A stretch of 64,000 nt of DNA from Lates calcarifer (lineage: Eukaryota; Chordata; Actinopteri; Centropomidae). Below are positions 52,021 to 63,936 of this stretch, piece after piece (positions within the stretch are counted from its first letter, which is position 1; each line of letters starts with the position of its first letter). Position numbers and translations under genes: made by a program. The notes under the pieces are model-generated. The model was not told the DNA's origin, ran no database searches, and saw nothing but the letters and a program-made list of their open reading frames with translations. The DNA lies in assembly GCF_001640805.2 (NCBI RefSeq), contig NC_066833.1, positions 7,946,564 through 8,010,563 of the forward strand, given 5' to 3'.

Positions 52021-54410
52021 AAACTGCACACGTCTTGGACTTAAATCTTTTCCTGATAGTTGCTGCAGAAAAAGAGAAGCTTCCTCAGCAGGTCGTGTCA
52101 TTTCTGCTGCATCCATCTTTCATTTCCTGCTGTCACAGGATTGTGTTTTGTATTTTTGCTCTTAAACTTTCATGCATGACTTTACTGCGTGTAGAAAAAT
52201 TCCCCTGCAACGATGATTCCTGACTTCTGAGATGAATTTTGGCAAAGAGGATGAATGTGTGACATCTCAGTCAGGAGTTATTGGACACTCTTTTCTGCAG
52301 AGACACCAATTCATTTGTGGTTGAGGCTGTTAATGTTTATATGGGACTTTTTTCTCCCTTTGTGTGACCGAGCTTTTTCTACTGCCACAATCATTTTCAG
52401 TTTCGAGTGTCAGTTGACGGCCTGAAATGTCAAATGCAAATGCAGCTGCTGAGGTGTTTGGACTCTTACTGCTGTCTCTGTTTTATTCTCCTTTTATTCT
52501 GTCAATCAGCTGCTTTCACTGCCCCCCCCACATCATTCTCTATACCTGTTTCTCCCAGGGGACCTAACACTCTGGTGTCAGTCACTTCCATCACCTTCTC
52601 TGGGTTCTGTGTATCACCATCACTCCTTGCCTCTCTCCAGCTCCTGCAGCACAGAGACCACACTGTGTGTGGCTCACAATAAGGTTTGAAATTTCGAGAA
52701 GCTGCTGGAGCCTCAGCCTCACACGCCGTGAGTTACTGTGCTGAAAAAAGACTTCACCTGGAATAACTCACCACAGATGTAGAGCTACAGCTAACACTTC
52801 ATCACACCAACGGGCTTCCATCCATCTCTCAGCCTGATTATATAAAACCTCATCTTAAACACAGCTCCATTATATTTCACATGATGATTTAATGTATGGA
52901 GAAACATGTTTTACACCACACGGCAGGAAGATGTTCAGCAGCTGCATCTCAACTGTCTGAAGCAAAAGTCAACAGACAGCAGCTTCACTCTGTGATGCAG
53001 CGTATAAAAGCACAATAATATAACAGTAATATTATAATATAGATATCACAATAATGTAGAGTTAGGCCTCAGACACATCTGACAAAACAAACTGGTAAAG
53101 TTTGAAATATGTTGGTGAATCTAATGAGAATAACACCGAGTTGTAGAATCTAACATTTTTCCAAAGTTAACTGACTCAGGACCAGTCCAGATATCTGCTG
53201 TTGTTTGTTCTTTTAATCTTATTCTACAAGTTCCTCAACTTCATAGTGAAATAAAAACAAACCCTGGCCTTCTCTAAAATTATGAACCAGTGTCCAGAGT
53301 AAACCTGCGGGATTATTACAGTTACATCTAGTGTCCTCACTTATATTTTCATACAGTCTTGTTCCAGTCCTTGGGTCAGAAAACACATGTGACTGTGTCT
53401 CATCTTCACCTCTGGGGAGAAGGTCGACTTCCCGCTGCTCTGGACCGAGGCTACATCCTCAGGAGAGAATCTCTTCACATCAAATAGGATTCAGAAGTTT
53501 GGACACTGACATTCAGTCAGAGGTTTGTGTTTTTCAGCAGCAAGATCAGAGGTGGTATTTATTTTCTGACAGTCTTATAATTTGTGTTATGATAGTTTCT
53601 GAATGTTGTGATGATTTCTTTTTAACTATTTTGTCATTTATGAACAGTAGGTTTCTGTGGCTCTTTATCTTTTCCTCTCTGTTAGAGATGGAGGTGTTTC
53701 TTATCTCAGAGCAGTGCTGTGTTCAAGGACACGATGTAGAAACTCAGATTTAACACTGACGACAGACAGGACCAGACCTGTGGTGTTGTACATTGTGGCT
53801 TCTGTCGTCCTGTTGTGCAGCAACACTCTCTTTGTGTTACTGTCTTTGTTCACAGGCTGATCACAGTGATGACACAGGCAGTTGTTAACCCGCTCAGGTA
53901 TTACTGTCTGTTGCTCAGAGGTCAGTTACAGAGTCATCAGCTGGGAACCACCGTCTGTTTGTCTATTCAGGCCCCGTGTTTCAGGGTCTTCTGATGGTTT
54001 GCTTCATGAGCCACAGCATCCTCCCTCTACCAGGGAGGTGCTGGTTCTCCAACCAGTCTCCATGTGCTCTGCAGTGAGGTCTGGGTAAATCCAGCTCTTA
54101 CTCTTGAAGACAGCTTCTGCTCCTCCTTCCATGGATCAGACACTCAGCTTGATGTCAGGGTGCAGACTTGTGTTGGTGATCTAATCATCTCAGGGGACCT
54201 GGAGCTCTCCAGTTCTGGGTGGATGGACCTCTAGGCGTAATGCTTGTGTCGCCTCCACCTTCACTAACAAACTGAACGTCAGAAAATCCCTTTGCATCCA
54301 GCATCAGTTTCTCTAAACTGTTTGTTTGTTTACTCCGTTTCTTCCCCTGTGGTTTAACCGAGACATACATTAATCAGACATACAGTAATCTGATTACAAT
54401 AATAATAGTA
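52021..54410. other. Gene-poor stretch
   Basis: No exon that I can support. A plus frame at 53657-53860 includes a 22-residue hydrophobic run (VVLYIVASVVLLCSNTLFVL); it has stops on both sides and no recognised family. Confidence 0.4.
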
Positions 54411-54414
54411 ATAA

Positions 54415-54740
54415 TAATTCATGGGAGAGTAATATAGGCCGGTTGTCAGAGGGCCACATGGTATGCTCCCTGTCAGTGTGAGTCTGACATAAACTCAGTG
54501 ATTTATGGGATCATCTTTACAACATGCACATTTCCTCATCCAGTACTGGCTGGGATTTATCCAATCCATTCTCCCCTTGAAATACGAGCTCTCATTTCAG
54601 AGGAAAGACCCGGGCAATAGTGTCTTCCCATGCTTTAAGGGCATAAATGTTTCCTCCCTAATGCACCATAAAAAGAGTCTGCAGCAGCCCATACAGGGTG
54701 TAACCTAATGATCAAGTTACTCTGGTCGCCCGCTGGCTCG
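54415..54740. promoter_or_regulatory. Candidate conserved non-coding block
   Basis: Repeat-free block after an (ATA)n start, including CATGGGAGAGTAATATAGGC, CCGGTTGTCAGAGGGCCACA and AGGGTGTAACCTAATGATC. A frame crosses it without family resemblance. Confidence 0.25.
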
Positions 54741-55189
54741 GTAACGGACTGGAACATTTTTATTTCTTCACGCAAGTCACAGGAACTGTATATTAAATGT
54801 AAGCTGCGCAAATGAACAGGCGCATCACGAATGTTCCACAAAAAAAGAGGAGATAGATAAAAGGTTATGATGCAAGAGTGAAGTAAAAACAGGTAGACTC
54901 GATTTTTTGTTTTTTTCTTAAGACTCTAAAATTCGCTGTGACTTGGCTGGAGTATGTGCAGCCTGCATTAATCATGAACACTAAACATCCATCTTGGAGA
55001 GCTCTCTTGGCTCTATGACAGCTGTGTGTGTGTTTATACCCCTGAGCATATGAATCTACTGTCAGTGTGTATGTACAATATGTGTGTGTGTGTTCACCCA
55101 GGTGTATAGTGAGCTATGTGCTGTACATCAGAGCACTCAGAGCTGACATTTTCCAGACGGGCACATCTGCTGTGACACTCCTAAAGATG

Positions 55190-55400
55190 ACATCGTCCTC
55201 TCCCGCAGTCTGTCTTCTCTCCTCTAATAGTTAAAGCCTCATTGAAAGCCATTTGCTACCCTGTCCTTAATTGTGGCTAATAATCCAATCACACTTTTGG
55301 TATCAGTGCGCCAAGCACCATTAAGATAAAATAGGAACATCAAGGAAGGGAAGGAAGGACGGCAGACTAATGACATTCACGGCAAAGTGAGCGCTGAGTT
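55190..55400. promoter_or_regulatory. Candidate conserved non-coding block
   Basis: Contains CCTTAATTGTGGCTAATAAT, CCAATCACACTTTTGG and GTGCGCCAAGCACCATTAAG. No repeats, no frame. Conservation inferred. Confidence 0.28.
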
Positions 55401-55544
55401 GTAGCTGGAGGTCCAGAGTTTGACTTCTGAGCTGATATGATTTAGATTTAACCGCCATCAAATAGACACTAACACTTATTACTGACATAAAGTGGACAAC
55501 TTTCAGTCTAGGTCCTGAAAATAGTTTTATTGCCTCTTAGCGGC

Positions 55545-55625
55545 GTCAGTGCGTCAGGAGGTAGAGCGAGTCGTCCACCAATCAGAGAGTTGGTGGTTCA
55601 ATCCCCAGCTCCTCCAGTCTGCGAC
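55545..55625 (+). repeat. tRNA-derived SINE head
   Basis: GGAGGTAGAGCGAGTCGTC supplies a degenerate A box and GGTTCAATCCC (55595-55605) a good B box, followed by CAGCTCCTCCAGTCTGCG. This matches a fish repeat with an internal pol III promoter. It does not fold into a complete tRNA, so it is not a tRNA gene. The body may reach about 55800. Confidence 0.6.
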
Positions 55626-55869
55626 CCCCAAAGACTTGTGACTGATTTCAGAGAGTTGACAGTTGGACGTTGAACTGAGGAGTCTACGTTCAGCCATCGG
55701 CCGCATCTGAACATAGTTTGAACACCTGCAGTTGCATGTTGGTGGACAAGATGTCCTCATGCAGCTGCAGTAGCTCGCAGGGAGAAAGAAATTGGGCCTC
55801 ACAGTGTTTGTTTTGGCTGTGGTCATTCAAACGGCCGAACCAAATATGAGTCCATTACAAAGCTGCTTG

Positions 55870-56300
55870 GCACCTCAGTATTTTTGTTGCTCCTAATGAT
55901 TTCAGTTGATATATGCATCCCTCTCTCCAAAGCAAACATAGCATTTTAATTAGGCTGCTGACAGTTGACCGTGTTGCTATAGAGAGGACTTTGATGTTTG
56001 CCTTGAAACATGTTTGGCAACTGTGTCAAAACATGAGCTGTCTCAGACACCTCATAACACGCCTGACGACCATGGTACAAATTTGCCTGGAAGAAAGTGA
56101 AGGCTAATTTACCACATTTATTTTTTAACATTTTCTCTGACGCCCACTCGGGAAACTTGAACATTCTCCAGCTGAATTAGTATGGGCTCAATGCTTCACC
56201 TTAACAACAAATGTATTCTAAATGTTGCCAAGCCCGAATACTAATTAGTCATCCATGGGTGAAAGCAACAAAATAATGGGGCTTTGGAAGTTATTTTGTT
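55870..56300. promoter_or_regulatory. Candidate conserved non-coding block
   Basis: About 430 bp, repeat-free, with CATTTTAATTAGGCTGCTGA, CCAGCTGAATTAGTATGGG and CGAATACTAATTAGTCATCC (56234-56253). Stops in all frames over most of it. With the neighbouring block at 55190 this is a dense cluster of homeodomain-type cores. Confidence 0.33.
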
Positions 56301-57380
56301 TGAATGTGTGTTTTTTTGTGTTTGGTTATCCAAGTCTCGCTCAGAGGAGGACATGTTTGCTCGTCAGTCTGTGGTGTGGGCCACAGCTCATGTGAATTAC
56401 TCATGAAGTGGACGACGAAGGAGAAGGTGACCCATTTCACTGTTCCACTTCTGTGGCATCCTCTCTCCTCAGAGACACAGTCACTGTCATTCAGACAAAG
56501 AAAGATAAGGGGCTGTAGGAAAATTATTTAGGTGGGGAGGGAGCTGAACCACAGAGCAGAAAGGTCTCCTCAGTGTAATTAATATTTTCTTTTCTTTGAC
56601 TCAAAAGAAATCTTTGATATTTCAACTGGTTTCAGTATGAGTAACTAAAGAATTTAAGATGGTGGAACAATAGTTATCACATTAGACCAAAGGTTTATGG
56701 AAGTGTTCAGTTATAAGAGTGGTATCGTTGGTCTCATCAACAAATAACCGTCAGGAGGTTTGTGCGACATGTTGTCAGCTGTGGTACTGCTGAGCTGTTT
56801 CCTGCACAACTCATGTTGTTAAATATAACAAGGTTGTTAGTGCCTTAATTACAGCTGAGCGATCAGCTGTTTAAAGTAGAAGAAAATTACCTACCATCCT
56901 CTTTCTCTAACCCTCACTATTACTTTTCATACAGTCCCTACAGAGAGACTGAGAGCTGCTGCTGCTGAGGACGCTCAGGTGATGGAGAGTATCATTTTAC
57001 ATGGCTTTTCTTTACAGTGTAGTTTACAGAAAGGCACCAGGCTAATACATTTGACTGTCACACAGATGAAATATGAATGACCAGCCGTTCATAGGAGACA
57101 TGTATGTGCTCACCAGTATGTTCCAGCTTCAGAGTCATTCTGACTTCAGGCAATTTCACCAAGTGAGGAAACACACTTTGAAAAAGCCCCAAAAACCAGG
57201 ACACATTATTAAATAATTCATCCCATTACATTATTAATCAGCGGTAGATTTTCTTGAATGGATACTGTTGTCTTGGTCTGTAACGACTGCTGTTCTCAGG
57301 TGATTTTCTGCTGCACGCCAAGCTTTTAAGAAGACAGCTAATGACCGAGGTGGGTGGATGAAACTTTTCTTTATCCAGGC
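56301..57380. other. Gene-free stretch
   Basis: No exon, RNA gene or clear repeat recognised. Confidence 0.4.
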
Positions 57381-57389
57381 ACAGATCCC

Positions 57390-57780
57390 GGCTGGTTCCT
57401 CTTATCATCTTATAATCATCCTTTTATGGTTGCTTTCTTTTAGGACCGTCTGGCATTCACTTGGATGTGTCTTACATTACGGTCACCCACCTCATCGTGC
57501 TTTTATTCCTTCCCATTAGGGTAAATGTTTAATTCGTCCTTGTCACTGGGAGTACATCTGAGGGGCCGTCACTGTGGCTCCCAGCTCACAATGTTTAAAG
57601 GCAGAGGACTCGGTCTGTCAGTCACAGTCATCACAGGGTCATTTAAAGTGGAGTTGGATTTTTTGGGAGTTTTAGTTCCAACTTTTATTAATCACCTGTC
57701 CACAAGGTTGGTGCCAACATCACTGCTGTTTCTATGGCAACAGCTCTGCTTATATATTAGAGTAGATTTCATTATGTAGT
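57390..57780. promoter_or_regulatory. Candidate conserved non-coding block with X-box
   Basis: Repeat-free, includes GTAAATGTTTAATTCGTCC, CTTTTATTAATCACCTGTCC and an X-box GTTTCTATGGCAAC at 57728-57741. A plus frame (57525-57779) has no family resemblance. Confidence 0.3.
57728..57741. promoter_or_regulatory. RFX X-box
   Basis: GTTTCTATGGCAAC: right half ATGGCAAC perfect, left half GTTTC one base off the palindrome. Confidence 0.45.
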
Positions 57781-58679
57781 GAGTTTGTTATTGATATAGG
57801 TTTTCACTCACCTTTCACTCACTACACCTTATAGATTCCCTAAAAAAAGAAATCAACAATCACATCATGTCTACTGAGAGTCAGATGAAGTTGCAGGTCT
57901 GTCACTGTCTCTGTTCGTCGACTTATGATCTGAATAACTGCGATGACTTGGTTTTGCTCGGTGGTTATTATAACTGTGAATTTGTATGTAAATATCTTTT
58001 ACGTCTCATGCTCATTGTTATTTGATGTTCACCTGCTTGATACTGGTGATCATCATGTAATTATAACTGTGTGTTCTACAGAAGATTTGAGAACAAACTG
58101 TGTGTAGCTGTGAAGTGAGACTGTAAATCATTCTTTGTTCAAGGGCTTGTGCATGATCTCTCTTCTTTTAACTGGGACTGAATCGAGCTAATAGCAGATG
58201 TGGAAATGACTTATAAATTCTTTTCTGCTGGTCTGAATAGGATCATGTTGAAGCACACTCTCTTTAGAGAATTCAGTTAAATGAAGAAATAATACCTGGT
58301 TTTCATTCGAGCCAACAGCCTTGCTTCATGTGTTCTAGTCTGGGCCAAGGCTCAAAGTCTCATTTAGAGTCAGACTGACTCATTTCTCACTATGGTCTTT
58401 AACAAATCATCATTAAATCAGTTTAGCCTTCAGCTAAGTTATTGTGTAAGACTTTAGTCTATTGGGAAGTTATAATGTGACATGGTTATTGACCACTTTG
58501 CAGCCGTGGCCTTCTTCATCAAACATAATGACTTCCTGTATAAATCTGTAGCTAGCCCAGCGTGATTGTACTATGGCTTAGTGTTAATTATAACTCAGTG
58601 ACACATTGTCAACTTTTACAGATTTCAGATCAGATCTTTAAGTAATTAAAACATGTGAAAGTGCTTCGTAAACAATAAT

Positions 58680-59045
58680 TAAAGTCTGCACTTAGAGTAT
58701 GTGTGACAAGTTATTACTGCTGGAGTACAAAGCTGAGTGCTGAAGGTAACATCTGTGCTCCATCAGTAAACATATATCCAAACCAGTTTCCAGCACTTTG
58801 GACTGACTCTCTGCAGACTGACGGACAGTAAGTGTAATTATTTGGCTGATAATAACCGTGTTTGCTCCTGGAGCTCTATGAATGCTGTTAGGCATCTTGT
58901 CCTTTATGGCAATTCTCACAACCTCTGTTTGTGTCCACATCCAACCTGTTTTTTCTATGAGCTGTAAATTACCAGCTGCCACCTTTAATATATGGCAATT
59001 TGCTCCCACATTATTGTAAGCCACCACAAGGTCAGCAGCTCTTCC
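58680..59045. promoter_or_regulatory. Candidate conserved non-coding block
   Basis: Contains AAACAATAATTAAAGTCTGC at the left edge, TAAGTGTAATTATTTGGCTG (58830-58849) and GAGCTGTAAATTACCAGCTG (58958-58977). No repeats; the minus frame through it lacks family resemblance. Conservation inferred. Confidence 0.3.
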
Positions 59046-61620
59046 TGTGTTATCACTTACAAACTATTCTTCTCTTAAAGAGGTCCTCTCACACTGAGAA
59101 TCATAACCTGACTGCTGCACATTACTGTGTCTGATGCTGTTATTACAGTTTGACTTATGGAGCTGTAACATTATGGATTAATGAAGACATAACACAGTCT
59201 CCAGAGAACTGGACTTTAATAAATAAGGATATAAGTAGTTAACTGAAGAGGGTGACTTGTTAGTGGGGGTGGGGTGAATGAGATGGAGGGATGAGAGGGA
59301 ACCAGGACCAGAGTCGAGTCACAGCCTTTCACAGAAAAATAAAGTTAATTTCCGGGGGTTGCGTTTGAAAAAGGGACATTAAAGTTAAAACCTCTCACTG
59401 TTGGCAAACTGAGATTGATGATGGGTGTAGACTGAAGGTGTTGATGGCAGGAGGCCATGGGAACAAGACTCAAGGACAATAAAAACAGTAAGATGAGTGT
59501 TAAGATGTCAGATCACACACATCTGTTGGTTTCAGTGTAAACTCCAATGATTTAATATGAGGGGTTAAACCACTGTCCTAACACTGGCCTCTGTACTCTG
59601 ACTACTACATCTGTAACTCTGTGAAAACAGCTGTCATCTGTCTGTACGATGCATTCAGTGTCTTCCTATGATGAGAGAGTAGAAGCTGAAGAGGATGGAA
59701 AAGGAAACTGAGACAAACAGGAGATAAAGGGATTTATGTCACTACATACTGTATATTTACCATCTGTACTGGAGGAACATGGGAGAGATTTGAAGGAAAG
59801 ATACTGTGTGAGGTGAATCTGAATCAAAAATCCTCCTCATGGAGTCATAACAGAAGATATCATTATCTCTGAAGGATATTGCAAAGAGATGTCTGTAAAG
59901 CCTCTTGGAAATCACAGAAAATTCCAGAACTTTCCTGAGAATCATTTAATCAATCAATCAATCCATCAATCAATCTTATATTTGCCCAGGTGAAACCCTG
60001 TTCTAATAATCCACAAGCCTTCGACCAAAGACCACTAAAGACCAGCAGCTTGTCAACTCATTGATATTTGGCAACAACCATTAATCAGCCAATAGTAACT
60101 GTTTTTTAAAAAGGTGAAATGAAGGTGAAATCAGCTGATATATATCAACAGAACCAGTTGGTCAGTCCAGCTGTATCAGGTGGAACAGAGACTGGATGAA
60201 AACACATTTTAAAAATGCTCTGTTCTTGATATTTATTTGGTGCTAAAGCCTTTTAACCAGTCAAACGCCCAGGATTACTTGCATCTCTCAGGCCAGTCGT
60301 AATCACTATCAACAGATTATCAAGAATAAGATAAGCCTGTTAGTATTCACACAGCTTTGTCCCATGAGTGGGAGCATTTATGTGGGAACACAAACTGGTC
60401 CCTGCTCGTTCAGTTTGTTGACAGGCTGGAATGGGGGTGACCTGTCAGGAATGGAGTCCGGTCCAACTGGAGCGAGACAGATGGGAGATCCCGTTTGATG
60501 TGTCGGCCATAAGGGCACGACGCCTGACGGCCTGGGCCAAAACTGGAACTCTTGTTGTTTGTGTTTGTCAGTTTTCGATTCCCCACCCATGGAGAAATGA
60601 CCCTGTGGGCGAGCTCAGGTTTCACAGTCAGAATTTAAACACTTCTGCCCGAGAGAATAGACGCCCTCGCTGCAGTGGTGCCAATTAGGATCAAGTGTCA
60701 GAGCGCTGACATGTGAAGGATGGAATGTGCGAGTGGTTGGTCAAACAAGGAGAGGAAGGTAGTGTTGGTGGTGACAGGCTTTGTCACAGACATGGATGAA
60801 GGATTTAAAACACATGGACACTTTGCCACCACATGGAAACCTTCACTCCTGCCCAGGCCGACCGGATAATGTGCTGTGGCTGTGTCAGATTTAATCTGTC
60901 TTTTACTCTGATCTTCTGTCCAGTTTATTCTTGTGTTGTCTTTTCCTTCCTTCCTTCCTTCCTGGCTGATTTGTTGATTGAGTTCATAAGTTAGGACTCC
61001 TGCTTGTTCAACTGTTGCAGTGCTATTTTGGGAATTGTCTCAGATTATCTTTGACACGAGTAATTAACTTCACATTGACCCTTAACAAATACAGCTGAGG
61101 AAGGCTTCTTCAATCTGCAATGTAAAAGGCAGCTTTCCGATTGATGTATATTCACACACTGTGGGAGGAAAACTGGAGGTTCTCCCAAAACCAAGACCCA
61201 GGACCTGTATGGGTTTGGATGTGGGTTTCTACGTTTCCCACGGTCCAACAGATCTGGGTCTGTTTTAACAGTAAGAACTAAGTGGATCAGATAGTTGATG
61301 GTCAGACAGTAGTGACATTTTACGATTCTGCACAAGTTCAGATCACAGTTTTACAGTATTAGACTGGTCTTGTTTGGTATCTTTAGGTTTGGACACAAAC
61401 CTTTGGACCCATGAAGACCTCTAATCAGAGGTGAGCCTCCTGTTGGGTCACGGTATATCATATCAGTATTTTCATCAACAATCTGTAAGAGGGGCATGTT
61501 TCCCCATCACAAGAGGAGAGAACTCATCATAAACACATCCTGTCCTGTCTGTTAGCATCAACACATCATCAACACATCATCAACACCTAAGACAGCAGCC
61601 ATCTTGAACGCACAACCAAA
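59046..61620. other. Gene-poor stretch
   Basis: (AATC)n-type run at 59946-59976, possibly a retroelement tail; (TTCC)n at 60945-60964. 60420-60690 is complex and G/C-richer with overlapping frames on both strands but no family. Confidence 0.4.
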
Positions 61621-61629
61621 CAAACCCTC

Positions 61630-61925
61630 AAGAATGCAGATTTGAATGGACATGCCCGTCCTGTGCATATTAATCCTGTGATTCAGTCATTGTTAATGGT
61701 GGCGTTTCATTATGTGGAATCCAACCTGCCGATGCTCCAGCTGGCCTCTCCTCCTTTGTCCTGGCCTGTTTTTCCTCTGCGCTCACATTGGCGGCTGTAT
61801 CTTTTAATGAGATCAGACTTTATTAAAGAGGGCCCCCTCAGAACCCTCCCCAGGTCTTTTAACACAAACGCTCCAATTAGCTGCAACGAACGATGGCAGA
61901 TAGGCGTTGTTAGGTACAGAGAGAA
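61630..61925. promoter_or_regulatory. Candidate conserved non-coding block
   Basis: Repeat-free: GTGCATATTAATCCTGTGAT, GTTAATGGTGGCGTTTCATT, CACATTGGCGGCTGTATC, CGCTCCAATTAGCTGCAACG (61869-61888). GTGCATATTAAT also resembles an octamer/POU site. Overlapping frames lack family resemblance. Confidence 0.32.
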
Positions 61926-63880
61926 AAGAGGGAGAAACTAAGGGAGGAGGAGACCCTAATGAAGCTGGAGTGGTATGAAAAATATGTTCTGAATAAATCT
62001 TTATTTGCGCTTGTGAAACGGTCGGTGTGTATGTTAGCATACATGAGGCCTGCCTGTGTGTGGACATTACCAGTAAAGTCTGATGTCCTGGGGAGGCTCT
62101 TCTTGTTTTTGGCACATAAATAAATGTTCTGTGTCTGAAAGGTTGTCATGGCAACAACATGAGGAAAACGTCTGCCATGTCACTATGGTGATGGATTCCA
62201 TGAAGTCTCTGCCATGTTAAATACAGACACATCTGTGCAGAGTAAATGCTGAATAAAGCTCCTGCACAGAGGGAACATTTCTGCTTCTCTGTTCGTTACC
62301 TCAGGATCACGAAGCAGCATTTATAAAGCCAGGCCTTGAAGTTCTGGAAAAATCAGCCTAAGTGGTGTGGTTTTAAGTAGGGGATGACAAACACAGCCTC
62401 AAGGTGCTGCGTTTTGTGTCAGATCAACAGCCGAGCATGGTGGCTTGGAGACGAGTCTGAGAGAATCCAAAAATCCTGTGTTTGCTCATTTGCTGATTCT
62501 GGCCGGAGGGGACAGTGTCCAAACACTGTCACAACAGGCCTGTCCATTTGAAGCTTTGCTGTTTGGACAAAACTCTGGTCTGTTTTTAATCCTCTTAATC
62601 TTTTCAGCACTGTGGCTTTCTAAAATGACTTGGCAGGTTTTCCCTGTTACAGTAGGGCCCACTTCAACATGACATCACCACTGTAACTTAAAGGGAAACA
62701 CTACAGAAATACAGAGAGTCTGCTGCCAATACTGAGAGGTCAGAACAGTTTCCACTCCAACAGGGCTTACTGAGGACGATCAGTTGATGCCCATTCAGAT
62801 AATAAATCTCACATCAGCATCAACAGATTAGAGTTAAAGTAACACAATGTAACTTCAGCTGAGCAGCAGCAACAGTGACCTCTGCAGCCACAACTGGTCA
62901 TTACAGGACATTTTTATTTTCTTGATTAATTGTTTGATCTGTAAAATGTTTGAAAACTGTGAAAAAAAAACTTATCCAAGTTTTATCATCAAAATAAGAC
63001 ATTTCATAAAACAGTCTGATGTGAGCTAAAAGCTTAAAGTAAGGACTGTTTACCTTTTATTACCTTTACATTTATTACTGAATATCAAAGTAGTTGTAAG
63101 TGATTTTTCTGTCAGCCCACTGATCAGTTAATTACTCAGCTCTACATGATGTTACACTGACAGAATACACAGAGGTGTATAAGAGCGTAGTTTTAGGTGA
63201 CAGGGTTGTCACACAGCATATATTAATAAATATGTCTCTACAGTTAAAATGTGTTTGTCCATATTAAAGCGCTGGACTGAATTCTGGGGAAACCACCACT
63301 GAAATATGTCTGTTTGGACTCATGGAATCAATATGTATTTAATGAGTTCTTGATTTTTGCTGTCAGCTGTGTGCTGCAAAGTGAGGCTCGCATCCTGAAT
63401 CCTAAAGTTTGTAACATAAACACTGCAGCTCACAGAGATGTAAAGGCTCGACTCTGAAATGTAACATCAGAGAGAAGAAGGTGAAAATCTGCAGCCGAGT
63501 TTTATCTGATGAACAGAGGAGCTGTCCCTTCAGCACCACAACACAATACACATTCACCTTCTCCTGTTGTTTTCATCTGTTTACAGCAGCACTGGTTTTC
63601 ATTTACAGTGAACATACAAACTTTCCCTCAGCAGAACGAGTTTTTCATCTTTACTGAATGTAACTGTCAGACATAAATCCCTCTTCTCTAAAAAGTTTAA
63701 CTTTTTAAAGTTGACATGAACAACACATTTAATCTTTATCACAACAGGTTTGAATTCATTTTTAAAACTGGTTTTTAATAGATTAACCACATCTAACTGG
63801 TAAAAGACATGAGACAGATTTAACCTACTGTGGACAGACATTAAAGCATAATCTAAGTTTTATTTATTACTTTTACTTAG
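61926..63880. other. Gene-poor stretch
   Basis: No exon recognised. X-box at 62142. The remainder is A/T-rich unique-looking DNA. Confidence 0.4.
62142..62155. promoter_or_regulatory. RFX X-box palindrome
   Basis: GTTGTCATGGCAAC, perfect right half and one mismatch in the left half. Confidence 0.45.
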
Positions 63881-63889
63881 TGTGGTTCC

Positions 63890-63936
63890 TTTGTGGTGCT
63901 ACTTCAGTAAAGTATCTGATTACTTCTTCCACCACT
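63890..63936 (-). mobile_element. hAT-like repeat terminus
   Basis: Minus strand reads CAGTGGTGGAAGAAGTAATC AGATACTTTACTGAAGTA from 63936 down. It is preceded by GTTACTGTGTGACTTT, the same junction seen at 35451 and 49571. Confidence 0.55.

Noticed and set aside
55560..55625. Possible tRNA gene
   Set aside because: B box is good but the acceptor and anticodon stems do not pair; fits a SINE head.
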